Source: Gordonia polyisoprenivorans NBRC 16320 = JCM 10675 (GTDB lineage: Bacteria > Actinomycetota > Actinomycetes > Mycobacteriales > Mycobacteriaceae). Taken from it: a DNA stretch of 64,000 nucleotides. Below are positions 17,084 through 24,497 of this stretch, one piece after another (the first letter of the stretch is position 1; every line of letters begins with the position of its first letter). Below the pieces are notes generated by a model that saw nothing but the letters and a program-made list of their open reading frames with translations, ran no database searches and was not told the origin of the DNA. The position numbers and the translations under genes are program-made. The DNA lies in contig NZ_BAEI01000075.1 in the NCBI RefSeq assembly GCF_000241325.1, positions 62,001 to 126,000 on the forward strand, read 5' to 3'.

Positions 17084-18154
17084 TCAGTCCAGCCCTTCCA
17101 GCACATCGTGCAGGTCGTAGGTCAGCGGCACGTCGAGCTGCTCGTATCCACAGCTGTCGGGCTCGCGGTCGGGACGCCACCGCAGGAACTTGACGGTGTG
17201 CCGGAAGCGGCCGTTCTCCATCTGGTCATAGGCAACCTCGGCGACGAGTTCGGGCCGGATCGGAATCCACTCCCCCGACTTCTCCGAACGCCACCGCGTC
17301 GGTTCCCCGGCGGAGGGTTTGTCCGGGTCGAGACGCATCGGCTCGAACATCTGCTGCAGCTCGGCGCGTTTGGCATCGGTGAAAGCTCCTGCGCCGCCGA
17401 CCATTCGCAGCTCGCCGTCGTAGAACAGCCCGAGCAGCATCGACCCCAGACCGGTACCGCTCTTGTGCACGCGGTAGCCGATCACCACGCAGTCGGCGGT
17501 TCGCTTGTGCTTGACCTTGATCATCTCGCGCTTGTTCTCCACGTAGTGGCCGGCAAGGCGTTTGGCGACGACGCCGTCGAGTCCGGCGCCCTCGAACGCC
17601 GAGAACCAGTCCTCGGCGACGGCCGGATCGGCGGTCACCCGGCTGACATGGAATCGGCGATCGCGCCCGCCCGGTCCTATGGCCTCCACGAGCGCCTCGC
17701 GCCTGGTGACGAAAGACTCGTCGATCACACCGACGTTCCCGAGCGCCAGGGCGTCGAAGCCGATGAAGATCGCCGGTGTGGTCTCGGCGAGCATCGCGAC
17801 CCGCGAGGCCGCCGGATGGATGCGCTGGGCCAGCGAGTCCCAATCGAGTCGATGGGTGTCGCCGATGAGCGAGGGCACACCGATCTCCCCGTCGAGCACC
17901 ACTTTCAGGGGCAACTCCTCGCGGGCAGCGGCAACGATCTCGGGAAAGTAGCGTGCGAGGTCCTTGCCACCGCGAGAGCCGATGACGACCTCGTCGCCGT
18001 CGCGAAAGATCAACGCGCGGAATCCGTCCCATTTCGGCTCGTAGGACCATTCCGGATTGTCGGCGGGTTGGGCCGGAACCATGCTCGCCGCTTTGGCGAG
18101 CATCGGCGCGACCGGAGGAGTGACGGGGAGATCCACCTCACCATCGTCACCCAC
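17084..18154 (-). CDS. ligC: ATP-dependent DNA ligase C
   Basis: A 356-residue ATP-dependent ligase with the adenylation lysine K41 in YEPKWDGFR (motif I), the following FRALIF block, GEIG motif III, DGVVAKRL motif IV and IKVKHKRTADCVV motif V, then an OB-fold domain. Length and the absence of nuclease or polymerase domains make it LigC rather than LigD or LigB. It is the first gene of a two-gene unit with prim-polC, as in M. tuberculosis. The GTG start at 18154 leaves only 17 bases to the divergent gluQ start. A TAGAGG element six bases upstream suggests a leaderless transcript. Confidence 0.93.
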   Translation of the reverse strand: MGDDGEVDLPVTPPVAPMLAKAASMVPAQPADNPEWSYEPKWDGFRALIFRDGDEVVIGSRGGKDLARYFPEIVAAAREELPLKVVLDGEIGVPSLIGDTHRLDWDSLAQRIHPAASRVAMLAETTPAIFIGFDALALGNVGVIDESFVTRREALVEAIGPGGRDRRFHVSRVTADPAVAEDWFSAFEGAGLDGVVAKRLAGHYVENKREMIKVKHKRTADCVVIGYRVHKSGTGLGSMLLGLFYDGELRMVGGAGAFTDAKRAELQQMFEPMRLDPDKPSAGEPTRWRSEKSGEWIPIRPELVAEVAYDQMENGRFRHTVKFLRWRPDREPDSCGYEQLDVPLTYDLHDVLEGLD

Positions 18155-18171
18155 TTGTAGCCTCTAGGGCA
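18155..18171. promoter_or_regulatory. 17-base divergent promoter region of ligC and gluQ
   Basis: The two start codons are only 17 bases apart. On the plus strand TAGCCT (18158-18163) lies 8 bases before the gluQ ATG. On the minus strand TAGAGG (18161-18166) lies 6 bases before the ligC GTG. Neither gene has a ribosome-binding site. Both -10 elements share bases, so the transcripts should be leaderless and the promoters mutually exclusive; this is an inference from spacing. Confidence 0.45.
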
Positions 18172-19104
18172 ATGACCGAACACCCTGGCGTTTCCGCGGC
18201 CGGCCCGGCAGGTCGATTCGCCCCGTCGCCCTCCGGAGACCTCCACGTGGGCAACCTCCGTACCGCCGTGTTGGCGTGGCTGTTCGCCCACACGACGGGA
18301 CGACGGTTCTTGCTGCGCATGGAGAATCTGGACCGCACAGCCGTCGGCTCGGACGCCCGACAGATCGCCGACCTGCACGCACTCGGCCTCTCCTGGGAGG
18401 AGCCGGTGCTCTACCAAACCGATCGTCTGCCGCGCTACCGGCAGATCATCGACGATCTGACCGCGACCGGACGGACCTTCGAGTGCTTCTGCACACGTCG
18501 CGAGATCCTCGAGGCACCCAGCGCGCCGCACACACCGCCGGGCGCGTACCCGGGAACCTGCCGCACCCTGACCGTCGCGCAACGCGAGGCCAAGCGTGCG
18601 GCCGGCCGCCCACCGGCGATCCGGATCATCGCCGACCGCAGCACGTTCACCGTCGACGACGTACTCCACGGCCACTACACCGGTGCGGTCGACGACTTCG
18701 TCATCCAACGCGGTGACGGCACCCCCGCCTACAACCTGGCCGTGGTCGTCGACGACGCGGAGCAGGGCATCGATCAGGTCTGCCGCGGCGACGACCTGTT
18801 GTCGTCGGCGCCGCGACAGGCGTATCTGGCGACACTGCTGGGCTATTCGCCGCCGACCTACGCCCATGTCCCCATGGTGCTCAACCCCGACGGCGTCCGG
18901 CTCAGCAAGCGCGACGGCGCGGTCACCCTCGCCGATCTCGCAACCACCGGCATCGATGCCGGCATCGTCCTCGATCACATCGCCGTGTCACTGGGTCTCG
19001 CCGCAGCGGGCGAGCACATTGACATCGCCACGCTGGCAGCGAGATTCGATCCCGCTGTGCTACCGCGCACGCCGTGGATCGTGTCCGATCTCGAGTGGCG
19101 CTGA
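18172..19104 (+). CDS. gluQ: Glutamyl-Q tRNA(Asp) synthetase
   Basis: A 310-residue truncated glutamyl-tRNA synthetase without the anticodon-binding domain. GRFAPSPSGDLHVGN holds the HIGH-type motif near residue 25, the zinc ligands C105, C107, Y126 and C130 match the C-C-Y-C pattern of E. coli GluQ (YadB), and the second class I motif is LSKRDG near residue 242. GluQ attaches glutamate to the queuosine base in the tRNA-Asp wobble position. Its presence therefore implies queuosine-containing tRNA, and the tgt at 21787 fits that. No ribosome-binding site is visible; translation is probably leaderless. Confidence 0.94.
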   Translation: MTEHPGVSAAGPAGRFAPSPSGDLHVGNLRTAVLAWLFAHTTGRRFLLRMENLDRTAVGSDARQIADLHALGLSWEEPVLYQTDRLPRYRQIIDDLTATGRTFECFCTRREILEAPSAPHTPPGAYPGTCRTLTVAQREAKRAAGRPPAIRIIADRSTFTVDDVLHGHYTGAVDDFVIQRGDGTPAYNLAVVVDDAEQGIDQVCRGDDLLSSAPRQAYLATLLGYSPPTYAHVPMVLNPDGVRLSKRDGAVTLADLATTGIDAGIVLDHIAVSLGLAAAGEHIDIATLAARFDPAVLPRTPWIVSDLEWR

Positions 19105-19134
19105 CTGCGCTTGGCGCACCGGTCTCGGCTGCGC

Positions 19135-20136
19135 TCAGCTCGCGGTGGCAAGCAGTCGGGTCAGAACGTCGTCGATGGACAGCACCCCGATGACCCGGCC
19201 GTCGTCGACGACGACCGCGATGTGATTGCGGTACTGCCGCATTCGGCTCAGGGCGTCGTAGACCGGAAGTGCGGGCGTCATTTCCAGCACCGGCCGCATG
19301 AGGTCGGCGGCGCTCGCGTCGGGGGCGGCCTCGAGACAGTCCCGGACGTGGACGACACCGCTTACCCGCGGCCCGTCGCGGACCACGAGACGCAGATGCC
19401 CGCTGTCCCGGGCCCGTGCCTCGATGACGGCCGCCGTCACATCGTGATCGACCCCATCGGGATCGACCACCGTCGCCACGTCCGCCACCGTCAACGACGC
19501 GAGATCCAATGCGTTCGAGAGGTGTTCGTGATAGCGGGCCTCGAGCGTGCCGACGGTCGCCGAATGCTCGACGAGCTGGCGCAACGTCTCCGGATCCTGC
19601 CCGGAAGCGACCTGGTCGACGGCCTCCACACCGACCATCCGCAACACCCGGTTGGCCAGCCTGTTCAGTTGGACGATCACCGGGCGGGTGAACCACATGA
19701 ACACCCGCATCGGGATGGCCAACAACACCGCCGACCGTTCCGGGTGGGCGATCGCCCACGACTTCGGCGCCATCTCACCGACCACCAGGTGCAGGAACGT
19801 CACGATGATCAGCGCCAGGACGAATCCGGCGATGTCGGCCAACCACAGTGGCGCGCCGATGTTCTCGAACGCCGGCGTCAGCCAGTGATGGACAGCCGGC
19901 TTGGTGACCGCACCGAGCGCCAACGTGCACACGGTGATCCCCAACTGCGAACCGGCGAGCAGTACGGACAGTTCCGACGCGCTGCGCAGGGCGGCACGTG
20001 CGGAACGGCTGGTCGCCGCGGCATCTTCGAGGCGGTGCCTGCGCGCGGCGATCAGCGCGAACTCCACGGCGACGAAGAAGGCGCTGGCCGCGATCAACGC
20101 GACCGTCACGGCGAGAACGACCCAGGGGTTGCTCAT
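19135..20136 (-). CDS. CNNM/HlyC-CorC family membrane protein, second of a tandem pair
   Basis: A 333-residue protein with the DUF21 (CNNM) transmembrane domain (three to four helices in the first 160 residues, including AALRSASELSVLLAGSQLGI) followed by a pair of CBS domains (ISHV-type region to VVDDGRVIGVLSIDDVL). It lacks the C-terminal CorC_HlyC domain that its upstream neighbour has. The family is associated with magnesium or cobalt efflux and metal tolerance; the older name hemolysin is misleading. It starts with an ATG that overlaps the stop of the upstream paralogue by four bases, so both are co-translated and may form a heteromer. The same tandem pair is found in mycobacteria (Rv1842c-Rv1841c, recalled). 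Confidence 0.88.
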   Translation of the reverse strand: MSNPWVVLAVTVALIAASAFFVAVEFALIAARRHRLEDAAATSRSARAALRSASELSVLLAGSQLGITVCTLALGAVTKPAVHHWLTPAFENIGAPLWLADIAGFVLALIIVTFLHLVVGEMAPKSWAIAHPERSAVLLAIPMRVFMWFTRPVIVQLNRLANRVLRMVGVEAVDQVASGQDPETLRQLVEHSATVGTLEARYHEHLSNALDLASLTVADVATVVDPDGVDHDVTAAVIEARARDSGHLRLVVRDGPRVSGVVHVRDCLEAAPDASAADLMRPVLEMTPALPVYDALSRMRQYRNHIAVVVDDGRVIGVLSIDDVLTRLLATAS

Positions 20137-21530
20137 CGCTGACTCTCCTTCGGTGATTCGTCGGCGGCCGGGACGGTCTCGCGCGTCACGTGCACCATCG
20201 CGGGTACGCGGTGGGCGATCTCGACGACCGTGGCGATCAGTCGCGGCGGGAGCGCCGGTTGGTCGTCGACGAGGCCGGCCGGGTCGGGTTCGATCGGCAA
20301 CACCACGCTGTCGCCGACGTCGGGCAGTTCCCCCGCGGTGGCGATGACCAGACCGCTCAGCGTTTCGTAATCCCCTTCGGGGAGTTCGTATCCGAGCGTG
20401 CGGGACACCTCGTCGAGGTGTGCGTCACCGCGGATCGCCCAGCCGTCGGCGAGCACCGCGATGGGGCCGGTGTCGGCGGGATCGTGCTCGTCGTCGATCT
20501 CACCGACGAGTTCCTCGGCCATGTCCTCGGTGGTGACGATGCCGGCGAATCCGCCGTATTCGTCGATGACGACCGCCATCTCGTCGCCGGCGGCGGTGAT
20601 GTCGTCGAGTACCTGCGGCAGCGGCAGTGTCGTCGGGACGATCACCGCGGGGCGTGCGAGGTCGCGGGCGGTCCTTGCAGTCGGTGCCGGGGTCGCCGAC
20701 CATTCCAGGATGTCGGCGAGGTGGACCACCCCGACGACGTCGTCGGTGCCCGCATCGATCACGGGATAGCGTGTGTGGCCGCTCGCCATCCGGCTACGGA
20801 CCGCGGCGAGATCGAGGTCGGCGGGCACGGTGTCCACGCGCGGACGCGGGATCATCGCGTGATCGGCAGCGCGGGTGGGGAATTCGAGAACGCGATCGAG
20901 AAGCTGGGACAGTTCCGCGGGGATCTCCCCGGCCTGCGCCGACTCCGCGACGATGTGTTCGAGGTCGCGGGGCGTCGCCGAATGCTCGACGTCGTGCACC
21001 GGTTCGATGCGCAGCGCCTTGAGCAGCAGGTTGGACGCCGCGTCGAACACCGTGATGAGTGGACCGAAGATCTTGAGGTAGGTGCGGGTGGACAGCGCGA
21101 GTCGACGGGCGACCGGTTCGGGACGGGCGATGGCGAGGTTCTTCGGGAACAGTTCGCCGAAGACCATCTGGATCACCGTCGAGAACAGCACCGCGAGGAT
21201 CGTGCCGATGGCCACGCCGACCGACACCGGGACCCCGACGTCGCCGAGCAGGTCACCGAAGCCGCTGCCGATGAGCGGTTCGGCGACGTAGCCGACGAGC
21301 AGGCCGGTGACGGTGATGCCGAGCTGAGCGCCGGACAGCATGAATGATGTGCGTCGGGTCACTGCGAGCGCACGGGTTGCGGCGGTGTCGCCCGCCTCGG
21401 CGCGTGCCTTGAGGCGGGATCGGTCGACGGCCATGTAGGCGAATTCCTGGGCGACGAAGTAGCCGGTCAGCGCCGTGATCGCGAAGACCACCAGGATGCC
21501 GATGAGGATTCCGAGCAATGTCAGCAGCAT
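20133..21530 (-). CDS. CNNM/HlyC-CorC family membrane protein, first of a tandem pair
   Basis: A 465-residue protein with a DUF21 transmembrane domain (residues about 1-200, with RRTSFMLSGAQLGITVTGLLVGYVAEP-type helices), two CBS domains (around HTRYPVIDAGTDDVVGVVHL and AVVIDEYGGFAGIVT) and a C-terminal CorC_HlyC domain (AIRGDAHLDEVSRTLGYELP). This is the full three-part architecture of CNNM-type divalent-cation transporters. The CBS pair would sense adenine nucleotides or Mg-ATP. It is coupled to the shorter paralogue downstream. The transcript probably starts in the 250-base gap before tgt, although tgt reads in the same direction and ends in a terminator there. Confidence 0.9.
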   Translation of the reverse strand: MLLTLLGILIGILVVFAITALTGYFVAQEFAYMAVDRSRLKARAEAGDTAATRALAVTRRTSFMLSGAQLGITVTGLLVGYVAEPLIGSGFGDLLGDVGVPVSVGVAIGTILAVLFSTVIQMVFGELFPKNLAIARPEPVARRLALSTRTYLKIFGPLITVFDAASNLLLKALRIEPVHDVEHSATPRDLEHIVAESAQAGEIPAELSQLLDRVLEFPTRAADHAMIPRPRVDTVPADLDLAAVRSRMASGHTRYPVIDAGTDDVVGVVHLADILEWSATPAPTARTARDLARPAVIVPTTLPLPQVLDDITAAGDEMAVVIDEYGGFAGIVTTEDMAEELVGEIDDEHDPADTGPIAVLADGWAIRGDAHLDEVSRTLGYELPEGDYETLSGLVIATAGELPDVGDSVVLPIEPDPAGLVDDQPALPPRLIATVVEIAHRVPAMVHVTRETVPAADESPKESQR

Positions 21531-21570
21531 GATGCCCCGCTCTCGGGGAGCATGACCGCGGCTCGGTCAG

Positions 21571-21594
21571 AAAACGCTGCCCCCGGATGGGGGC
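21571..21594 (-). terminator. Intrinsic terminator downstream of tgt
   Basis: On the minus strand GCCCCC and GGGGGC (21579-21594, loop of 4) are followed by AGCGTTTTC. It separates tgt from the CNNM pair on the same strand. Confidence 0.65.
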
Positions 21595-21696
21595 CGGATC
21601 GTCGGGGTTTCTTGCGTTTGCGCTTCGCGCGGGTCATCAGAGCTTTCGGTCTCGGGTCGGGGGTGATTCACAGGATACGCAAAGCCAACGGGTCGG

Positions 21697-21794
21697 GCGC
21701 TCTCGGAGTTCCCGCGGGCGCCGTCGGCGTCAGGAAGAGCGCCGTCGGCGTTATAACGAGCACTGTCGGCGGGGAGAAGAGCGCCGTCAGCGCG
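21697..21794. repeat. 21-base tandem repeats at the 3' end of tgt
   Basis: Three clear 21-base units (21718-21738, 21739-21759, 21760-21780), each beginning GCGCCGTCGGCG or a close variant and ending GA, are followed by a partial fourth copy that runs into the last codons of tgt. A more degenerate copy precedes them (21697-21717). The unit length is a multiple of three. Confidence 0.8.
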
Positions 21795-23055
21795 CGGCAC
21801 GGCCGGCGTAGTAGCGACCGAGGAAGTCGTCTCGGTAGGCCTCGTAGTCGCCGTTCTCGATGGCGCGGCGGGCCCCGTCGACCATGTCGATGACGAAGGA
21901 GACGTTGTGCAGGGTTGCCAGCGTCGCCGCGAGCCCTTCCTTGGCCTTGAACAGGTGATGCAAGTAGGCGCGGGTGTATTGCGAGGTGTAATTGGTGATC
22001 TCGGGGTCGATCGGCCCGAAGTCCTTGCGGTAGCGCGCGTTGGTGATGTTGACCCGGCCGTCGCGGGTGTAGACGGCACCGTTGCGCGCGACCCGCGTCG
22101 GCGAGACGCAGTCGAAGGTGTCCGCGCCGTTCTCGATGGCGGTGAAGATGTCATCGGGCTCGCTGATACCGAGGAGATGTTTGGGTGCGTTCTCCGGAAG
22201 CTCGGTGTTGACCCAGCCGACGATGGTGCCGAGGTTGTCTTTCTCCAACGCACCGCCTATCCCGTAGCCGCCGAAGCCTTTTCCGCCGTTCTCCCGGTCG
22301 ATGCGGGACAGTTCGGTCAGATCCCGCGCGGCCTTGCGTCGTAGATCCTCGTACTGCGCGCCCTGCAACACGCCCCACAGCGCTTGCTGCGGGCGGTGGC
22401 TGCGCTCGACCGAGAGCCGATTGTGTTCGGCGAGACAACGAATCGCCCAGAGCCGGGTCCGCTCCAGCGAACTCTCCTGATAGCCACGGGTGTTCATCAG
22501 GGTGGTGAGCTCGTCGAAGGCGAAGATGATGTCGGCGCCGAGCTGATGCTGGATCTGCATCGACACCTCGGGGGTGAAGCGATGAAACGAGCCGTCGAGG
22601 TGCGACTTGAAGGTGACGCCGTCGTCGTCGACGTGGGAAAGTCGTTCGCGCCCTTCGGCGATCTTGTGATCATCCTGCTCACCGGTCACGTCCATCGAGA
22701 TGACCTTCTTGAACCCGGCGCCCAGCGACATCACCTGGAACCCGCCGCTGTCGGTGTAGGTGGGGCCCCGCCAGTTCATGAACGCACCCAGCCCGCCGGC
22801 CGCGTCGATGATCTCCGGCCCCGGCTGCAGATACAGGTGATAGGCGTTGGCCAGCACCGCTTGTGCCCCGAGCGCGGCCACCGACTCCGGCAGCACGGTC
22901 TTGACCGTCGCCTTGGTCCCGACCGGCACGAACGCGGGCGTGGCGATCTCCCCGTGCGGCGTCGTGATGACACCGGTGCGCCCCAATGTGCCGGGGAGTC
23001 GGGTGCCGATCCGGAAGGTGTCGTGCGAACTCACCGGAGCATCTTCGCAGGCCAT
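21787..23055 (-). CDS. tgt: tRNA-guanine transglycosylase family protein lacking the zinc cysteines
   Basis: A 422-residue TIM-barrel transglycosylase that swaps the wobble guanine of tRNA for a 7-deazaguanine. Catalytic residues are present: D102 in TDSGGFQVMSL and the nucleophile D315 in FDCVSPTR. The usual zinc site PEC-DC-YTC...HHL is here PEITNYTS...HHL: all three cysteines are replaced (I353, N355, S358) while H366/H367 remain. The base-pocket motifs VQGG and GGLAVGE are LQGA (230-233) and GGALEKD. About 25 extra residues follow residue 115. The ATG at 23055 gives usual length; a GTG seven codons later is also possible. gluQ lies 2.7 kb away. Queuine or preQ1 as substrate is uncertain. 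Confidence 0.88.
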   Translation of the reverse strand: MACEDAPVSSHDTFRIGTRLPGTLGRTGVITTPHGEIATPAFVPVGTKATVKTVLPESVAALGAQAVLANAYHLYLQPGPEIIDAAGGLGAFMNWRGPTYTDSGGFQVMSLGAGFKKVISMDVTGEQDDHKIAEGRERLSHVDDDGVTFKSHLDGSFHRFTPEVSMQIQHQLGADIIFAFDELTTLMNTRGYQESSLERTRLWAIRCLAEHNRLSVERSHRPQQALWGVLQGAQYEDLRRKAARDLTELSRIDRENGGKGFGGYGIGGALEKDNLGTIVGWVNTELPENAPKHLLGISEPDDIFTAIENGADTFDCVSPTRVARNGAVYTRDGRVNITNARYRKDFGPIDPEITNYTSQYTRAYLHHLFKAKEGLAATLATLHNVSFVIDMVDGARRAIENGDYEAYRDDFLGRYYAGRAAR

Positions 23056-23124
23056 GAGCGTGCAGCTCAAACCGACGGTTGTCGTCTGTTCGTTCTCCGG
23101 GGCGGGTTCGCTACGGTGAAGACC

Positions 23125-23595
23125 ATGTCGCATCCCACTTTGACGCGCTGGTCGGCCCGGTCGTTGGCGGTAGGCGGTATGGCCGCACTGGCCACGGTGT
23201 CGCTGGCCGCATGCGGTGACGAACAGCAGTCCGGTGCGCAGGACTCCTCCGCCGCCCCCTCGGTCACCACACCGAGCACCAGCGTGCCGGTCGTCGCCGG
23301 CCCGAGCCCACAGTCGCGCACCACCGAGGCGTCCTCGGGCGCTCAGTCGGCCTCGACCTCGTCGACGAGCAAGACCTGCGGCAGCGTGGCCGGCCCCGAC
23401 GGCGCACTGCGAGTGCTCGTGCTCGCCGGCGACGTCGACTGCGAGACCGCGAAGAAGGTCGGCACCGAGTACAGCCCGAAGATCGCGACCGGCCAACAGC
23501 AGAAGGTCTCCGGTTGGACGTGCGGCCCGTCGGAGGTCCGCGGCATCCTCGCCGCCTGCCAATCGGGAGACAAGGTCCTCGGCTTCACGCCCTGA
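23125..23595 (+). CDS. Putative small lipoprotein
   Basis: A 156-residue exported protein. A hydrophobic leader (LAVGGMAALATVSLAAC) ends in the lipobox LAAC, so it should be lipid-modified at that cysteine. A long Ser/Thr/Ala-rich linker (about residues 36-85) leads to a compact C-terminal domain of about 65 residues with four cysteines, starting CGSVAGPDG and containing LAGDVDCETAKKVG and GWTCGPSEVRGI. Similar C-terminal domains occur in many secreted rhodococcal and mycobacterial proteins of unknown role. The ATG follows a short GAAG. It is divergent from tgt, with 69 bases between. Confidence 0.8.
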   Translation: MSHPTLTRWSARSLAVGGMAALATVSLAACGDEQQSGAQDSSAAPSVTTPSTSVPVVAGPSPQSRTTEASSGAQSASTSSTSKTCGSVAGPDGALRVLVLAGDVDCETAKKVGTEYSPKIATGQQQKVSGWTCGPSEVRGILAACQSGDKVLGFTP

Positions 23596-23625
23596 CCGAC
23601 CGCATCCCGATCCCACCGGCGCGAC

Positions 23626-23656
23626 TTGACCCTCACGTGACGTCAGACCCGAAGGT
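23626..23656 (+). promoter_or_regulatory. MerR-type promoter with long spacer and operator dyad
   Basis: TTGACC (23626-23631) and GAAGGT (23651-23656) are 19 bases apart, the over-long spacing used by MerR activators. The spacer holds the imperfect dyad CCTCACGTGACGTCAG, close to the tipA-type operator. The GTG start at 23664 lies seven bases after the -10, suggesting a leaderless, autoregulated transcript. Confidence 0.5.
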
Positions 23657-23663
23657 GTGGGGA

Positions 23664-24440
23664 GTGAGCGAAGGACATCCCGAAGTGCTGACGGTCGGCG
23701 CCACGGCGCGGCTCGTCGGAGTCAGCGTGCGAACGTTGCACCACTACGACGAGATCGGCCTGGTGACGCCGTCGGCGCGCACACATGCCGGCTACCGCGT
23801 CTACGACGACGCCGACGTCGAACGGCTCCATCAGGTACTGACCTACCGGGAGCTGGGATTTCCTCTCGAACAGATAGCGACCCTGCTCGACGATCCGTCG
23901 GCCGACGCGCTGGAACACCTCTCCAACCAGCGCGATCTGCTGCACGTCCGTATCGCTCACCTCACCCGAATGGTCGCGGCTGTGGAGGACATGATGACTG
24001 CGAAGAAGACCGGTATCGCGTTGACGGCGGCCGAGCAGGCCGAGATCTTCGGCGACGACTGGCTCGGCGACGAGTACGCCGACGAGGCACAGGAACGTTG
24101 GGGTGACACCGCTGCGTGGCAGCAGAGCCAACAGCGCACCGCCGGATACTCAAAGGACGATTGGCGTCGGATCAAGGAGGAGACCGACGCCTTCGAGGCA
24201 CGCGTGGCCGATGCGATGGGCCGCGGTGTGAGCCCCGGATCGGCGGAGGCCGACGCGCTGGCCGAACAACATCGGGCCGCCATCGAGAAGTTCTACGACT
24301 GCGGCTACGAGATGCAGGTGTGCCTGGCCGACATGTACGTCGCCGACCCGCGTTTCACCGCGCATTACGACGGTGTCGCGCCGGGCCTGGCGACCTACCT
24401 GCGCGAGATCATCCGGGCCAACGCCGAACACAAGAGCTGA
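23664..24440 (+). CDS. MerR-family regulator of the TipA type
   Basis: A 258-residue regulator. The N-terminal winged-helix domain is typical of MerR (VGATARLVGVSVRTLHHYDE, then RTHAGYRVYDDADVERLHQ), followed by a dimerisation helix (LSNQRDLLHVRIAHLTRMV) and a C-terminal TipAS domain (EKFYDCGYEMQVCLADMYV...FTAHYDG). TipAS domains bind thiopeptide and other hydrophobic antibiotics and switch the protein to an activator. The expected target is its own long-spacer promoter, and perhaps an efflux or stress gene elsewhere. GTG 23664 is chosen because the conserved HTH starts about 10 residues later and the promoter lies just ahead. Confidence 0.92.
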   Translation: MSEGHPEVLTVGATARLVGVSVRTLHHYDEIGLVTPSARTHAGYRVYDDADVERLHQVLTYRELGFPLEQIATLLDDPSADALEHLSNQRDLLHVRIAHLTRMVAAVEDMMTAKKTGIALTAAEQAEIFGDDWLGDEYADEAQERWGDTAAWQQSQQRTAGYSKDDWRRIKEETDAFEARVADAMGRGVSPGSAEADALAEQHRAAIEKFYDCGYEMQVCLADMYVADPRFTAHYDGVAPGLATYLREIIRANAEHKS

Positions 24441-24445
24441 GGAGA

Positions 24446-24487
24446 TCGTTCGCAGGACCAGGCCGCGATGGCCGGTTCTGCGAACGA
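24446..24487. terminator. Bidirectional hairpin between convergent genes
   Basis: TCGTTCGCAGGACC (24446-24459) pairs with GGTTCTGCGAACGA (24474-24487) with one wobble, inside the 57-base gap between the TipA-type gene and the reductase gene. There is no strong U tract on either side, as is common for high-GC actinobacteria. Confidence 0.6.
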
Positions 24488-24497
24488 CAGCGTCACG

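Noticed and set aside
21521..21637. A 38-codon Lys/Arg-rich frame (minus strand) between tgt and the CNNM gene.
   Set aside because: It has no ribosome-binding site, contains the tgt terminator hairpin inside it, and overlaps the next gene by 10 bases.
21787..23055. The possibility that this is a DpdA-type DNA-modifying transglycosylase.
   Set aside because: The full-length tRNA-type barrel with SGGFQVMSL and FDCVSPTR and the nearby gluQ favour a tRNA enzyme; no dpd cluster genes are near.
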